A stretch of 64,000 nucleotides of DNA from Neospora caninum Liverpool (lineage: Eukaryota; Apicomplexa; Conoidasida; Eucoccidiorida; Sarcocystidae). Below the pieces are notes generated by a model. It made no database searches. It was not told the DNA's origin and saw only the letters and a program-made list of their open reading frames with translations. Below, in pieces: positions 11,401 to 25,300 of the stretch. The translations under genes and the position numbers were made by a program. Where the stretch lies: the NCBI RefSeq assembly GCF_000208865.1, contig NC_018391.1, positions 1,798,001 through 1,862,000 of the forward strand. Direction: 5' to 3'. Positions within the stretch are counted from its first letter, which is position 1. Each line of letters opens with the position of its first letter.

Positions 11401-13449
11401 GAGCCTTCTCACGAAAAAAGAGTGCTCCCGAAGTTGAGGCTACATCTCGAGAGGGCCAACACGTGCAGCCTTCCTGTAGCAGCCATCACTGGGGCTGCTC
11501 CGCCCGGAAAAGCAGGTCCACATCGATGACGGCCCCTTCACAGGGTCCAGCATCGTCTGAAGGGCGGTTCGCGGGCCATGCACATCCTGCCTGGTGAAAG
11601 CGAGACACGGATGCGGCGCGAAAACCCCCCGCATGCGAGCCGAGCAGAGGCGAAGTGCGAAGTTCCCACGACGCGGGATCAGGCCTGAGGCGCAAGAGGG
11701 TACCAGGAAGTGCCCGATGTGTATACCGATGAGAAGTTCTGTTTTCACATCGATCTGGCCGGGGTGACGCGTGCGCCTACTTGACGTGTTTCACCACATC
11801 TGGAAAGACATATCCGTCTTCGACTCGCACAACGAAAATGCGCATCCAGTCGCTTCCTTTGTCGCTTCGGGTGTACGCCATCAAAGACCCATCATCGGTG
11901 AACGCCGTAGCGCCTGTTTAAGAAAGCAAACCGTACGGGGAGCAATGTCACGCCATACATGTGACTTGATAGCGGCGCCTCGTTGCCTTTCGGGGAGAAC
12001 CAACCAGCTCCACATTCGCCAAATAAGTTGTTTCTCCGCAAGTCGATCGATGGTATCAAAAACGGAATTGCGCAGACCTTCCCTCGTGCAGCACGAAAGG
12101 CCTGTGCCGGCGCTCTTCCCACCCGAGGGCAGAGTTTCGCGAATCCGGCACAGGAAATGAAAAATGCACTGGAAATTGATCTCCGCCGCAGTACGCGTTC
12201 GCACCTACGGGAGGCATGGTTTCTTCTTTCTCCGGATGAGACCGTGAAAGTGTAACACGCGGAGAAAGGCCGAAAACGGAAGACCGATCGATGGCGGGAG
12301 CGATTTCACTCCAAAAAGACGATCCTTACCTACAGCAGCGGTCCCGTCCTCAGTCCATACATTGGGGTCCAAGACAACCCGAGCTTGTTCATCGTGGAGC
12401 GATTTCCGAGCATACAAGACATTCTGGTTCTGAAGCCCTGTGTTGTACCAGTTGTACCACATGTCTCCTTCGCGGAAGGGGACACCGTATCTGAGAAGGA
12501 AAACCACACGAAGGATGGGGGCGTAAGCTTCCACAGGCAGATCGTCTCCATGGGGCGGGGCGTGCAGAGAAGTTCATTCTCGTTCGCGCCTTCCTTCCAC
12601 ATTGAGTTACGTATCGGCAACCTAAACGACGGAGTGGAAAAGAGCCCGAACGGCACCGGGACAGTGAAGTCGGCCGGCATACTTTGGATAGTCGTAGACC
12701 TGCTCCAGCTTTTTAAAGAATTTCTCGCGAATCGCTGTTCGGTACAGAGGTCGTGAGAGCTTGTTCTGCGCCTCCACAAACGCCTTGGTCTCCGCGCTGT
12801 CGGGATCCTCCAGCCATCTGCGATCAAAAGAAACGAGCAGGCGGGCAAAAAGCGACAGGCAGCATGTCCCGCGACTTGCGAGTTGTCGTTTTCACTTTGT
12901 GCGACTGCAGGCCAAAACCAAAGCATGAGTTTTCTGGACGAAGGGGCGGCGCCCCACAAAGGAAGCAAACATGTCGAGTTAAGAAAACGGTGCGACAGTT
13001 GGCAGCGGAAATAAAACTACAGACGTCGCCTTTCTCTCCTTCCCTTGGCCTCAGTCTCGTCCACCGTTCGTCTCTTCCTCACTTCCTCGTTAGAGAGGGG
13101 TGTGAAAGAGAGGAGACACAGGGTTTCTAGCCGTGAACGGTTTTGCGGATCAGCACTACGCGGGAGGCTCGAACCCGTATGTCGAGAACCGCTGACATCT
13201 CCGATGAATCTGTCGCCCCACGCCAACCACGCGGATCTCCCCAGCTGCTGTCTGTTGACGAGATACCCTCTGATGCTCCGCCCTTGCTCCCTAACCAACT
13301 CTGGGTTTTTCCTTCGTAGGTAAGATCTCTGCGAACCTGTAGGGATCGGCAACGGTCTCGCCGAAGTGAGTTTCGACAACGGTTTCGTCCCTTCTCGCTG
13401 GAAAATACGTCAGCGATTTGTTTGCGTCGGGAAAGCCAGCGGCCGCCAT
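5449..13449 (-). CDS. POP: Prolyl oligopeptidase (prolyl endopeptidase), S9A family
   Basis: Cytosolic-type serine peptidase that cleaves short peptides after proline. Sixteen exons: 13449-13337, 12817-12683, 12490-12330, 11913-11781, 11259-11142, 10602-10459, 10173-9963, 9668-9346, 8784-8639, 8340-8193, 7924-7857, 7572-7429, 7183-7121, 6772-6634, 6009-5917, 5520-5449. They join in phase to about 736 aa, against about 710 for animal enzymes. Hallmarks in order: ADPYRWLEDP near the N-terminus, seven-bladed propeller exons ([17 protein letters not shown]), IRGGGEYG, the catalytic serine in GGSNGGL, aspartate in DHDDR and histidine in GHGAGKP. The triad is therefore complete. The chosen Met (13449) precedes the conserved N-terminus. 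The frame stays open for about 124 more codons upstream, so an arginine- and serine-rich leader is possible. The donor at 7121 (GTGGAA) is the weakest junction. One intron carries a cox1-derived fragment. Confidence 0.95.
6047..6100. repeat. TA/TATG-rich microsatellite
   Basis: Alternating ATATAC and ATATGT units with a palindromic centre (catatgcatatg). It lies in the same prolyl oligopeptidase intron as the cox1 fragment, 120 bases downstream of it in the sense of transcription. Confidence 0.8.
6222..6320 (-). other. Nuclear insertion of mitochondrial cox1 (NUMT) in a prolyl oligopeptidase intron
   Basis: Read on the minus strand, this AT-rich patch inside a GC-rich intron (6633-6010) encodes, without a stop, the cytochrome oxidase subunit I segment ending [14 protein letters not shown]. 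That is the conserved region just before the HPEVYI motif. About 30 codons are recognisable, then similarity stops abruptly at the FWFFG end and is replaced by unrelated sequence. Scattered nuclear copies of mitochondrial DNA are well known in Toxoplasma and relatives. It has no start codon and is not expected to be expressed. Confidence 0.8.
9771..9781. repeat. Homopolymer C run
   Basis: A short run of cytosines on the plus strand within the prolyl oligopeptidase intron between the exons at 10173-9963 and 9668-9346. It is a likely spot for length variation or sequencing error. Confidence 0.7.
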
Positions 13450-16389
13450 TGTGTTAGAGGCAGAAGAGAACTGGGCTTGAGACAGGAAGTGATGTGGACG
13501 AGCACTTCGCGTTCCAGCGACACAAGGCACACTGCGTGGTGGCACGGCTTGGCGCAGAGGATTCCCGGTCCTACTTCGACGCGAGAAAGAAGTCAGGAAG
13601 GAAAGAGGACTGGCGCAGAAGGTTGCCACAAACTGGTTCTTGCACAGGAAATTGTGTCGAGCAGTCCAAGCGGCGCCGTGCATGGAACGGCAACTTCCTA
13701 GGCTGAGCGAACGCGCTGGCCGCATTGGACGGCGATGAGGAACGGATGGACAGCTTACACAGGGAGAATTAAGACGTGCACGCCAACAGCAACGCATGGA
13801 AAAATGAGTGGAACGAGACAAGACCGCAAAAGTGCTTGGTATTGCTCAGGAAAAGCTCGTGAGGGGCGTAGAGAAGAGACAGTTTTCGGTATGCGGCGGG
13901 GCGGGGAGCCAGTGCTGAGAGCGCCGAGGGGTCGGTCCCCCGCGACTTTGCTTTGTTCCGCTAGATGTCCTTCCTTCGAACTAGGTCAAAGTGACATCCT
14001 GGTAAAGACCTCTCCAGTTCGATATACAGAAAACTGCTGGGTAGGAAATGAAGGTGCACAGTTTCAAACAGGAAACCCGAGGGGTAAAAAGCCGGAACGC
14101 AAACGATCGGCTACTAGTCTCGACGTGGTTGTGAGCCTCATTGCCCCTCACGCGTTGCTAGAAACGTACATTGAACTGTGGTCATCGAAAGTGTTTGAGA
14201 GAGACTGCAACCTTGGCAAGTCGTTTTGCCCTCAACGCTTCAAGGTCATTTTGCTTTTGTCGAAATCAAAGGACGTTGCGAGGGCCAAGAGGGTTACGGG
14301 AGTTAGGTTACCACACCTGAAATGGGCTGTAAACGAGCGACGCAGTTGCCGGCCGGTTGCAGAGATCGTGGTCTGGTGCACAGCCGGCTGTGGCTATGAT
14401 GTAGATAGATGGTTCAAGGGTGCTCTTTCTTTTCACATGTTGCCGAGCGATGCCAAGAACTATATCTTATTGCAAAGGTTTGTCTCTTCAGTTAGTGAAG
14501 GCACGTTCCCTTCCGGTCCGCCGCACGACCAAGAGCTGACGTGCAAAGGCATTCTTCAAACTACTCGCTTATCTGGGCTGTCTGCGGGTCCAGAGTGCGA
14601 AGAGTAGCCAGGCGATACCGATGGTTTATTCCGGGAATCAGACGCGGTTTCCACAAGAACGGCTTGGAAGCAGCTGTGTGTGGTAATCGGGGGTCTAACC
14701 GTGAAAGGTTCCATAGACCCGCTCACCGTGTTTTAACGACGGATGCTGCATGTCTATCATACTTAATTGGATCCATCTTACAAGCACTTTTTGCACGTTT
14801 TTTCAGGCCACGTATAACGTTGCAGGTGTGCACATTAAGGGAGGACATATTTGAACACTGCTGCAGGTGAAGCCTGCCGCTCATCATCCACCAGGCCGGA
14901 GACGGCTTGGCCGGGTGGAAACTGACGATGCGTTAGGGAATGTGGCACGTGTGTCTAGGCTGCGCATCCCTTGCATGTTTGTACAACACCGTGGTTGAAA
15001 TAATGTGCAGAAACACGTAGCACGTCAGCTTGAGGAGCGGCATACCCTGCCTCCGACAGGCGGTAAAGCTGTTTCCATCGATTTTTGACGCAGGCGTTGG
15101 CTCGGGGAAATCCCGTACAAAGGTCATCATAAAACGCCTAAAAATGCCAAGCAAACCGGTCCTGCCTAGCAGCACGTCAGCAATCCAGTTTCTCCAGAGG
15201 AACTCGCGTTCTGCGGGCCGGGGACGTCTGACACGTCTGAACCGAGGCATATCTCATTCCATGCACTGGGAAAGTTCTTGCTCACTAACACATATCGTTA
15301 GTGCCGGAACGATATTCAAATTCGGACCTGTTGTCGAAGTCTTGGTGCGAAAGCTAATGCGATGGTTTTCAAACACGAAGCAAGTGTTTGCCGAATACCG
15401 TTCTCGGCCAGCATTCACTGTCGTGTACGCAGCACCACAGTGCTGTAGATCAGTGCAACCCGTTTACGGCAAAAAGAAATGGACAAGATAACGTATTTTT
15501 TTAAAAATCTCCAGGTCGCATATCGTTGCTGGATAAGTGGTTAAGAGATTGCAGAGGAAGAGGAATGAATCACAGACTGAAATCCGACTATGCACACCTC
15601 TAACGGGTAAGCGTCGCATACACACGCCGCGGCCTCAATTCCCTCACAGCACTTTCGCGTTGCTTCTCTTCAACGATGGAGTTGCATTTGTGTCAGGGGA
15701 TCGCCTGGACGTTATGGATGTAGGCGGCGGCCGAGTTTGTAGGGCGGTGTTGAATTCGAATGACATGCATGTCAGGCGCCACTACGATGAGTGTCTTCAG
15801 GGAGGTGACAGGTGCTGAACTGTCTCACAAAGACTCGCATGCGGAATGGATGCCCCACACGTCGAGTATCGAAAAAGACGCAAAACCCTTCTTGTCCGAT
15901 AACAGACACCGAGGCGGTTTGAGTCTTCACACAATTTTTTGAACGTTTTCCATTTCCCCGGTCCTGACCCTCCTGGCAAGCTCCACAGCAGCCCCGGATA
16001 AATGTCCAAGGCATTTCTTTATATGAGAAACGAATACAAATGCCTCGTATCTACTCTCCCTCACTGTCACTGCTGCGTCATCATCGATAGTAAATCGAGG
16101 CTGACACTGCGCCAGTCTCGAATTTGGCAGAGCTGCTTGTCTCCGCTTCTCTCATCAGCGCTCGAGCGGTCAAAAGATCCGGCTTAACAAATTGTATTCG
16201 CCTGCATACAAATTGCCACTCATGATGCAACTAACTATGTCAACCAATCTCTCGGCCACCTGGTGTAAAAGGATTTGATCCATGTGACATCTCTGCTATA
16301 CTTTCCTTTTTGTGTCACCCGCAATGTTCCCATCGCAGGTATCGCAAATCACGTAACACGTGCACCACTTCTTTCTAGCTGATCTGAAG
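13450..16389. promoter_or_regulatory. Divergent intergenic region between prolyl oligopeptidase and CFAP99-like genes
   Basis: The two flanking genes are transcribed away from each other, so both promoters and 5' untranslated regions should lie here. A plus-strand open frame with an ATG occupies 13735-14607 (290 codons) without recognisable motifs; it is treated separately. The rest, 14608-16389, is less GC-rich and shows no gene, repeat or RNA that I can identify. I could not locate specific promoter elements with confidence. Confidence 0.5.
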
Positions 16390-19300
16390 ATGACTGAAAC
16401 AGCCTCGGTCTCCAGGATCATAGAAGGGGCTCCTGGTGCGTTGGCGAGGCGAGGAAAGAGGGCGAAAAACTGGCAGCAAGACTATTACGCCACGCTGCTA
16501 AGCAAAACTGTTGATCTCCTGGATCGGTTCCAACCAACCGCTCACACGGTTGAGACTTTTGCAGAGGAGTTCCTGAAGTAGGTTTCCCTGAAGAAGCATA
16601 GAAGAGAGCACATCCACTTAACGCAATCAAAGACAAGGTCTGCCTTCTGACCCTTCTATCGTTAGCGTGCTTCTGTCAGTGTACTTCGGTTCCCGGACAG
16701 TGAGTTATTCATTATGGAGGGATCGCGCCTCTGCAGAAGTTGCTTAGAAGAACAAAGACATTACGTGTGTCAGGCCTTTACTTCAACTATTACAGCCAAG
16801 GAAGACGGAACGTGTCTTTAAACGCAGGGGCACGTTGTTCATGTAACCACTCCCTATAACCTTTGTCCAGCCTCCGGACTCGCACTGACGGCAAACCGAA
16901 ACTGACAGTTACGGGGAGAAAGGCACTCTCGTTGTGTGTCCGTCCGAACGCTCCGTCTGCCAAAAGCATAGAAGAGCGAACGGGCCTCTGGCCTGCCCAC
17001 AAGGAGACAGACAGATTCTAATTTAAATAAAAGCACAAGACAAGAAGACTCCCGTATGCCTTGGTTGTGGCATGCAGGAGCCTCTCTCTAGCACACACGG
17101 GGATTGACCACACCTTCCAGTTTGAGGTCTCTGTCTTGCAGCTATACTCGTCCTCATACACCTACGGTACCGCGGAACGCTGATTCGGAAGCTCTGAAAT
17201 GAACTCTTTGCTAACTCTTAGTATACATCTGAGTTGGGGAAAGGCACATTTTCTTGTGCCTGCAATCGAGCCACCGCACGTGGCTTTCTGTCATATCAGT
17301 TGTTTACCCATCTTCTTCGGCACGCCGCAACATGTGTTGAGACCCTGAAGCTCCTCGTGGAGTGTCGATTGTCTTTTGCTGCCGATGTGGGCCCGGACAG
17401 GACCGAAAAAGCCGAGGATGCTGCCTTCGTCGCAGGAACTTTCTACGGAGTGCTCACCAAGGCTCCGTTCCTCACGGCCGCTGCCACTGCCTTGGTCCAA
17501 CAGAGGACCACTGGGACACAAAAGAGCGATCAATGGCTGTACATGGTGATCATTTACCTCCTCGTCTTCAAAGTCGACGAAATGGGGTATCACACGTTTG
17601 CCAGTCTCGTTCGAGTAAGCTGTCAATGTTGTTGAGGGGCAGATTTGCGTCATGCACTTTGTGCGCAATTAAGAGTATCTAAGGTCTTTTCTGGGAGGTC
17701 GGCCCGTCGTGAGAGGATTTCGCTTCCGGTACATGTCCAGGTTCGCCATTCTGCCCTTGGGTGTGTACAGAGCTGCCCCCCGCTGCCCATGTACCTGTTG
17801 CTGGACTTTTTGTTCAACGAAGAAGCACTCTCGAGCGCTGCACGGCGCGATTGGTTAGGACACTACGATGCGGCGTACGTGGACCAAGTGCTCATGCCAC
17901 AGATACAGAAGCATGCAGAGCCTTTGTCGGGTCTGGTGGAGTCGTTGAGGAATCTCAGCATGGCCTCCGCAACAGGAGCGTCTCACGGAACAAAGTCCGA
18001 TCCGCTGGTCCGGGGCGAGCCGTCGTGCACCCAAAAGAATATCAGTGAGAAGGGGAAACTGTCCAGGCTCCTAGCCGACTATGGCTACGCCGACGATGCC
18101 AAGCAGGTTTCAACAGCTGCTCGTCCAAATCGAGAATTTCAGTTATCGTCTTACAGCGAGAATGTAGCGCGTCCGCAAACCGGGTCCAGTGAGACAAGCC
18201 CAGCAATCCTCGAACGCAGTAATCCTCATGTTCTTCTGGTTCCTTCTGATGAGAAAAAACCCGCAAACTCAGCATCCCTCTTGCCTTACCCAAATCAGAC
18301 GACACGCCGCGGTTATGAAAATGAAATGAACACTGCAAAGGCTCTCGGGTCTACAGAAATGAAAGGAATAGGGTCTGACCAACTGGAGGGGGCAGGAAGT
18401 GCCAACAGACACCAGCAACCCTCAAACGGTCATGACGACGTCGGAGGCTATTCCCTTTCTCAATCGGGAACATCAAGTCACAGTGCCGATTCCAACGAGC
18501 CGCTTAAGGAAAAAGAAAAGGCGAGTCTGCTGCAAGCTGAGGGGGAAGAAGCCATTTTAGAGGAGTCAAAGGAGGCCGAGAAGGAAGAGGACGAGGAAGA
18601 AGAAGAGGACCTCTGGCTGAAAGATATCGACGGCGAGGAAACATTTGTTGACCGAAAGACTGAGCGCGAGAAGCAGAAGGTAGTGAAGCAACAGGCAGGT
18701 GATTCTTAGAGATGACAGGATTATCATATGTAAAAGTGGGATGGTAGACCGCCGCATGCGTAGCTTTTCTGGTATGACTGAAGACCCGTACGCATTCTGC
18801 AACCGCAGACTCCAATGGAGACTCCCGCGCACGAACCAAATGATCACTTCCGTATCAAATAGCCTACTCCGGCTTGAAATACCGAAAGAGCAGGGGACCC
18901 GAGCATCCCACCTAGTCAGCCACCAAGGTCGTGTCTCCGAAGACCAAACCATCTTCCACTGCAGTTCCTTCAGCGTCAAGCGTTGAGAGCGATAAGTTGA
19001 TCATCGCATCTACCTGAAACTGTAGATCGTGGCGTCTGTTGGGGTACGACGACTCGCTCTATGTCACTTGCGACGTGTAGCCGTGTTCATTCACGCACGC
19101 TTATGGATGATTTTTATCCTGTTTGTGCAGTTTTCAGACAGTGGACCATGCAAAGACCCTCCAACCTTCAGAAACTTGTTGATGAGGCAGAAGCAAGATT
19201 CAGGAGCGAGTGCACCTTCAGGCGTACGTGCTGATCGGCTACTTATGTTTTGCTGCTAAGGTTTTTGCACAGAGTTTGGTATCCGCGTAACTACGTTCTC

Positions 19301-22300
19301 CCTCACGTGCTAAGGCAGGACATCCCCTCCGCAGTGTTTGAATCTGGAACAGAAACTTGTGCTCGTATATTTGCCGCTGTGAGAGACGGGTGGCCATGAC
19401 CGGCTGAGGACGGTAGCGCCGAGGGTCAGAGGAGTGCGGCGAATGCGTCCAACAAAGCCGACAGCACAGTTGAGAGACTCACAGGGAAATGGAGGCGAAA
19501 CCAGTTACATGCTTTCCCTTGTAAATGTAGAATCTCATCTGTCCTCACCCTGAGTGCGGCCGACAGCGTAGTCCCGTCGGCATCCACGGGATAACAAACG
19601 ACAACCGACCGTTCCTCCGCTTTTTCCGACGCCATGGTCATTCCTAAGCTATATGATCTGCCAGATAACAACGGTGCCCCTCAGTGCCTAGATAAGCTGG
19701 CTTGCACGATACACTGCATACGCATACTGGTAGATTTTTGATTCTATCCAGTTGCCAGGATGTTTCCAGTTGAGCGTCTTCAACAAGAGCGGGCTTTCAG
19801 GCAATGCATCTCTACTTCCACCTAGCAGAAGGCGTTTCGTTTTTCGTGAAGACTCTTATCCTAGTGTAAAAAGAGAAGCAATCCTCACCTGCCGAACAAA
19901 GACAACGATGAACGCTTCGTGTTGTTTTCAGCAATCACCCCGCAAAAGATGCCAGTCTTCAACAAGGCAGAAGCTCCGGTGAAACTTACTACAGCGGAGG
20001 TGTTACGTGCTGACGCCTTGCTACGAAAGAGACAGGTACAGCTTCCAGGGCCACCAAGGCACTCTTCCTGTTAGAGCGGTCGGACAGCCGGCAGGTTTTG
20101 TCGCACGGGGAAAGATCTACAAAGGGAGAAGCCGTTTCGTCTTATTCGATCCAGTTTCAGAAGTTCGCAAGACCCACGTGGCAACTTTTCCGATTACTTG
20201 GTGTAGCTTCCATGACTTAAGGGGCTATTCACGTGAACACATACGCATCGGTGCAGCGCATCTGCTGTATCCGGTGCCTGGGAACTTTTTGGTGTTTGTG
20301 TGTGTCGGAGGCTCGGACTCTAGAGTTCCAAACCACGTTTGCAGATCTCGGAAATCCACAGATATGTGATATTTATTGCTAGCAATCTCCATACATATAC
20401 AGTGCTTCCAAGGAAAACTCGCGGGGTCAGTTGCGTTTGCTTTGCGTTTACATGTAGTGTATACACGCACCCAATAAGAAGTCCGTGACCGAAGAGAATA
20501 TACTAGACGAGATATTTCAGTTTCGCTAAACAGACCTGTAACATTCCAGGAAAACAGTAGTTGGAGCAGGAGACGGTTATGTATTCTCTAGTGTTTGCTT
20601 GTTGTGCGCATACACTTCCTTAAGAACGAGGACTACAAATTGATCAAACAGTTTGAGATCGACAAGCGAGACGCCCGGGAATTCACAGAGTGGCAACAGA
20701 AAGAACGGAAGAAACAGGAAGAGCAACGAATCAAAAATGTCGCCATAAAACGTGCGGAGGCTCAGTTAGCAAGGTAAAATGTACAGTTTCCCTCGCAGTG
20801 GAAGAAGCTCTACCATGCAAATGCTACACTCTGTTTCACACGTCGCAGGCCGACGTTGTTGAAAACAGCAATATTCGGCGTAGCGTTGCATCTGCACTGG
20901 ATGTCTTCTACGCGTCTCTCCGAGAGGGCTGAACTATTCGACGGCATCACGCCCGTCAACGTTCCTTGTACACCGACAAAAGTGTATGTCTGTCGATCCA
21001 TTTGCCCGCATGTACGTATGTGTCAGCCCAACTATAATCAATCATCTTGTACGCATATGCAAGTCCCGGGTACAGGTTCACGTGTACCGCCAGAACGCCT
21101 CAGATACTCCGTCCCATCATGACATAAGACTCTGCACCGAAAGATTCTCTCATTCTGTTCTCAGAGCACAGGGTATCCATGCCGCTGCCTTGCTTCGCCG
21201 CAGTAAAGCGAGGAGCGTGCGGAGCCTCCGAGAAAACGCTTTGGATCGTCAGATGCTGCGACGCGAGCAAAGGGCTCAAGAGCACGCTCAGCTTGTCGAG
21301 AGGGCGCGCGCAGCAAGAGAAGCGAGACACACTTCTGTCGAGGCAGCGAAACAGGTGAGCTGCACGGGGCAGTTCCTTCTCGATCTGTACGGACGGTGAA
21401 GGACAGGGACTTTGCGTCTTCCGCCCTGGAAGGTCTTTACGCATTCTTTGTACCGATTTTTCTCCGGACAGACAAACATATATGCACAAAGCGTATTTGG
21501 AGCCAAGCACATAATATTGCGCGTCTACTGACTCCGGAAAAAGTTTATATGCATTATTTATTAGTAGAGGCACTTGTCACTACAATCTGTCGAGGTGATA
21601 GACGAATCTGGTAACTCATTTCTGCGAGTGACGTATACGCCAAAGTCCCCATACCGACGCGGAATGCGTAATTTAACTATCGTTCATAGATCCACCCACA
21701 GCACCACGCCACACATTTCTCCCAGAACGACAACATTTATTCCCTTGGCAACATCTACTGTCTTACCGTGGTAACGTTCCCACTCGAAGTCGCGAGGAGA
21801 CACCCGTCACTCAGGTCGTGAAAACCAGAGGACACAGAGGAAAAATGGGTCGCATTGCCAGTCCTCGTCGTAATAGCTAACCGTACCATGAAGGCAGATC
21901 TCGCAAGAGTCTAATTAGCCACTACGCTGTTTTTGGTGATTGACTTGATTGTGAGTGCAGGCGTCCGAAACGAGACGACAACACGCGGCTGAAGAAAAAC
22001 TCAAACGAACCAAAGAACAGGCCCTGACTCTGCGGTGAGTTATTTCTATATGTTTTGCCATTTTCCTCCAAAGTCCGGTTTCAAAAGGAATGCTCTCCTG
22101 TGACGATGTCTGACTTCGTTGATTCTGCCGTGTGAATGCTGACCTTCTCTGGCGGCACACACACACCCAGTTCAATCCAAGGTGCCATTGAGGGATAGAT
22201 GTGGCAGCACGACTCTCCTCTATTAAAAGCACCAACCGGGGCTCACAATGGATAGTACAGATCCATCTCCACCGCTTCCATATTTAGAGAAGTAGGTCCT

Positions 22301-25300
22301 AGTCGACACTCCGAGTCCAACCCCCACGGAGACTCGCCGAAGCCCTGCTGGCAATCAGGACTTGCCTGTTTGGTGGGGGTAAATCGAGGACATGCACAAG
22401 TAATGGAGAGAGTATCGAAGTGGACGCAATTTGAGACACTATAGGCTGGAGGAAAATGAAGTGTTTAGCCATTCCTGTCAGAAAGCCATCGTACACTACG
22501 CAACTTCTCACGTACAAACACATAGGGACGAGGTGAACGAAGTTTCCTGTTGTTGATATTATTCGCATTTTGTTTTTCTGGCTGCGGCAACTCTCGAGTG
22601 AAATCACTTTTTCCCAATGACCATGATTGGACGTGGTAGTATCCGTTTGGTTCTCCTGCAGAGGTCCTCCTCTGGATGAACTGCCTTGCTTCCTATTAGC
22701 TGTTCCCTGCACGTGCTGGTCCAGGTTGGCCGCTGAAGAACGGACTTCAAAGCGCTCTGTGGTGGTTAGGGTAAGAGGCCTCGAGCAAGCTGCAGTGAAA
22801 ACGCGAGGCCTGCTCTCACGCGTGGGGCGACGCGACGACTGGAACGAAACGAACGGCGCGGCTTTGCCTACCGTGAATGGAATGCCGCTTGCTGAAGTGA
22901 AGGCTAGGTTGGAGATGAAAAAAGTAAGGCGCAAGGGCGTGTTAGCATCGTTCCTGGTCGAAGCAAGGAACGTCTCGTTGCTTGCCTTGAGAAGCGGAAG
23001 GGGTTGAGAATTTCTTATCGAAAAACTACCGCGAACACACCCGATGAAACGACACATCACAATTTTCCCGTACACGGATCAAAAACTTGCCCATACGCTC
23101 GTCACCCCAGTTCTTTTGACTTTCAGTGTCTTGTTCTTTTTTTCTGGGCTACGCTTACGTAGTACTCGTTAACCGTTGTAAGGCGTGTGCTGGACGAAAG
23201 CTTCCTTAGGACAGTCTTCATGGTACCGCTGCGGCAGGGGTTCCTGTGTGTCGGTCGCACGGCCGAACTGGCCCCCCTGCAAAGCCAACAGAAGGACTAG
23301 ATTCAATGGCACGAAGATATGCTTCAAGTATCGTGCTCGAACTCACTGAGCGTCTGTTTTGTCTGCGTGTGCCACCTGCTGAGAAGCCGTATTAGAAGTA
23401 CTCGCAGAGTGTTGATCTGACGGCTGAGTATCCGTGACTGTTCAAAGGTGGTTCCCAGACAGCCGCCGTTCAGGACTACGGACAGTGAATTCTTCAGTAG
23501 AGTTTATGTATTCTTTCTGCCCAGGCTCAAGAACGCGAGCGGCTCCAAAGGAAGAGCCTTGAAATCCTCGACCAAAAACTAAAAAGGGAAGAAAAACTGG
23601 CAGCAAGGGTGGAAGAAATCAGACGGTAGGCGGCGGAGTCGAGGCTCCATGGATGGCTCGCCGAAGGGCGCCAAATCTGGCCTTGTTCTAAAAGCTTCAG
23701 CCAAGGAGAAAAGGAAACATGGCATGGACGTATCTAGTGACAAAACTTGCCTGTTTGGAGAGAAGCTGGTAGCTCCGTAAACCGGCAGGCGGCTTTATCT
23801 CAGTTGAAAAGCGGCATCGGTAGTATTTTTCCCACACTTCAACAGTCGGGCACAACTGACCCTGTTTATGGGGATGACGGATCTGTACGGGTTTGAATTG
23901 TGTTTTTCTATGACTGTGACCATGATATCCGTGTTCAGGCTCCGCGAAGAGGCCGCGAAGATAGCGGAACAGAAAAGAAGAGAGAGGGCGACGGCACAAC
24001 AAGAAGAACACCGCCAACACCTGTTACGCCTGGAAGCTTCAATTTTGAAAGAAAGGGACAAAGTAAGACACACGGAAGTACGGATCGGTAGAGGTGTGCG
24101 GGGTCAGAAGAGGCTGTTAGAGCTCGCTACTGCCCACATATGTCACGTGTTCCATGTGATATCGAGGAGAACCCCGCAGCGGTGTAGGGCTAATGGAAGC
24201 AACTCCACTCGAAGAAAGAAGCTGTCACTGTTAGGCGTGCGACGGTGTCGCAAACAAAGTCCATTTCCAGGCAACTTCGTTGCGAGCGCAATGGCATTGT
24301 TGAACCGTGGTCGTTTTGCGCACATTGCACACTCCCCGAATTGGCCAACATTGCAGTGCTGTTGTTTTCCGATTAGATCCGATCTACTCAAAAAGCATGG
24401 TGGCGGCATAACAGGAGCTGCAGTTGTAGAGTTATACACGAAGGAGGGGTAAAATAGCTCATACTACCATGCTTTGCATCCCGTCATTTACCTGCGTCTG
24501 CCAGTTGCAAGGCGTATGTACGAGCTCGTAGCCCCCGCCAAATCGGAGCCCGAACAAGAACGGAAGGACCTATTGTTCTAAAAGGTCGTTTTCTGTTCCA
24601 TCTCGGTGACTACCGCCCGTCAGTTTTTCTATCACCAGTTGTCAGGTGTCCTACCGCATCGGGTGTGCAATGGCTGGGGTGTGACCGTACCAGCATACGC
24701 CCGCTAAGACCTCTTTGATTCCCGTTCAAAACAGTTGCGAATGTACGGAGTGCCGAGACCCTGAGTGCAGATCTTGCAGAAGAAGAAGCGCCAGAAGGCG
24801 GAAAGGCAGAAGCTAGCCCAGGTATTGTCATTCAAATCGAAGTGGGTGCACATTTATTAACAGTTGCGGCAAGAAGAGCGACGCCACAAATGTCGTCTGC
24901 TGGCCGAAACCAGAAGGGGAGATCGGCAGCTGAAGCGTATTCGAACTGTTGTCAGCCTTCACACGAGAGTAGCAGGTGCACCGTCAATCCTAGCTTCAGA
25001 AAACAAGGCGATGGCTGAAGTCCAGAGTAGAAACCACAAAAGCTTTTGGGAAAAAGACAAAAGAGAATCAGAGACATTTCTGCGCGAATAGAGGCACGTC
25101 GAGTGGTGAATTACTGCAACAAAGAGCCACAATGGATCGGGAAAATGAACATCGCTAAAGCAAGTGTCAGTAACTTGAGACGAAAGTATGTAAAAAAACG
25201 AAGCCGAATGCGAAGCCACGAGCTACTGATACTATGGTGTTCGGGCCTGTGAACATGTTTGTTGGCGTTTCTGTTTCTCCATTTCACGTCAAACCACACG

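Noticed and set aside
13140..13260. Possible tRNA on the minus strand (cgggttcgagcctcc resembles a B box)
   Set aside because: No acceptor stem pairs across the expected span and it lies inside a prolyl oligopeptidase intron.
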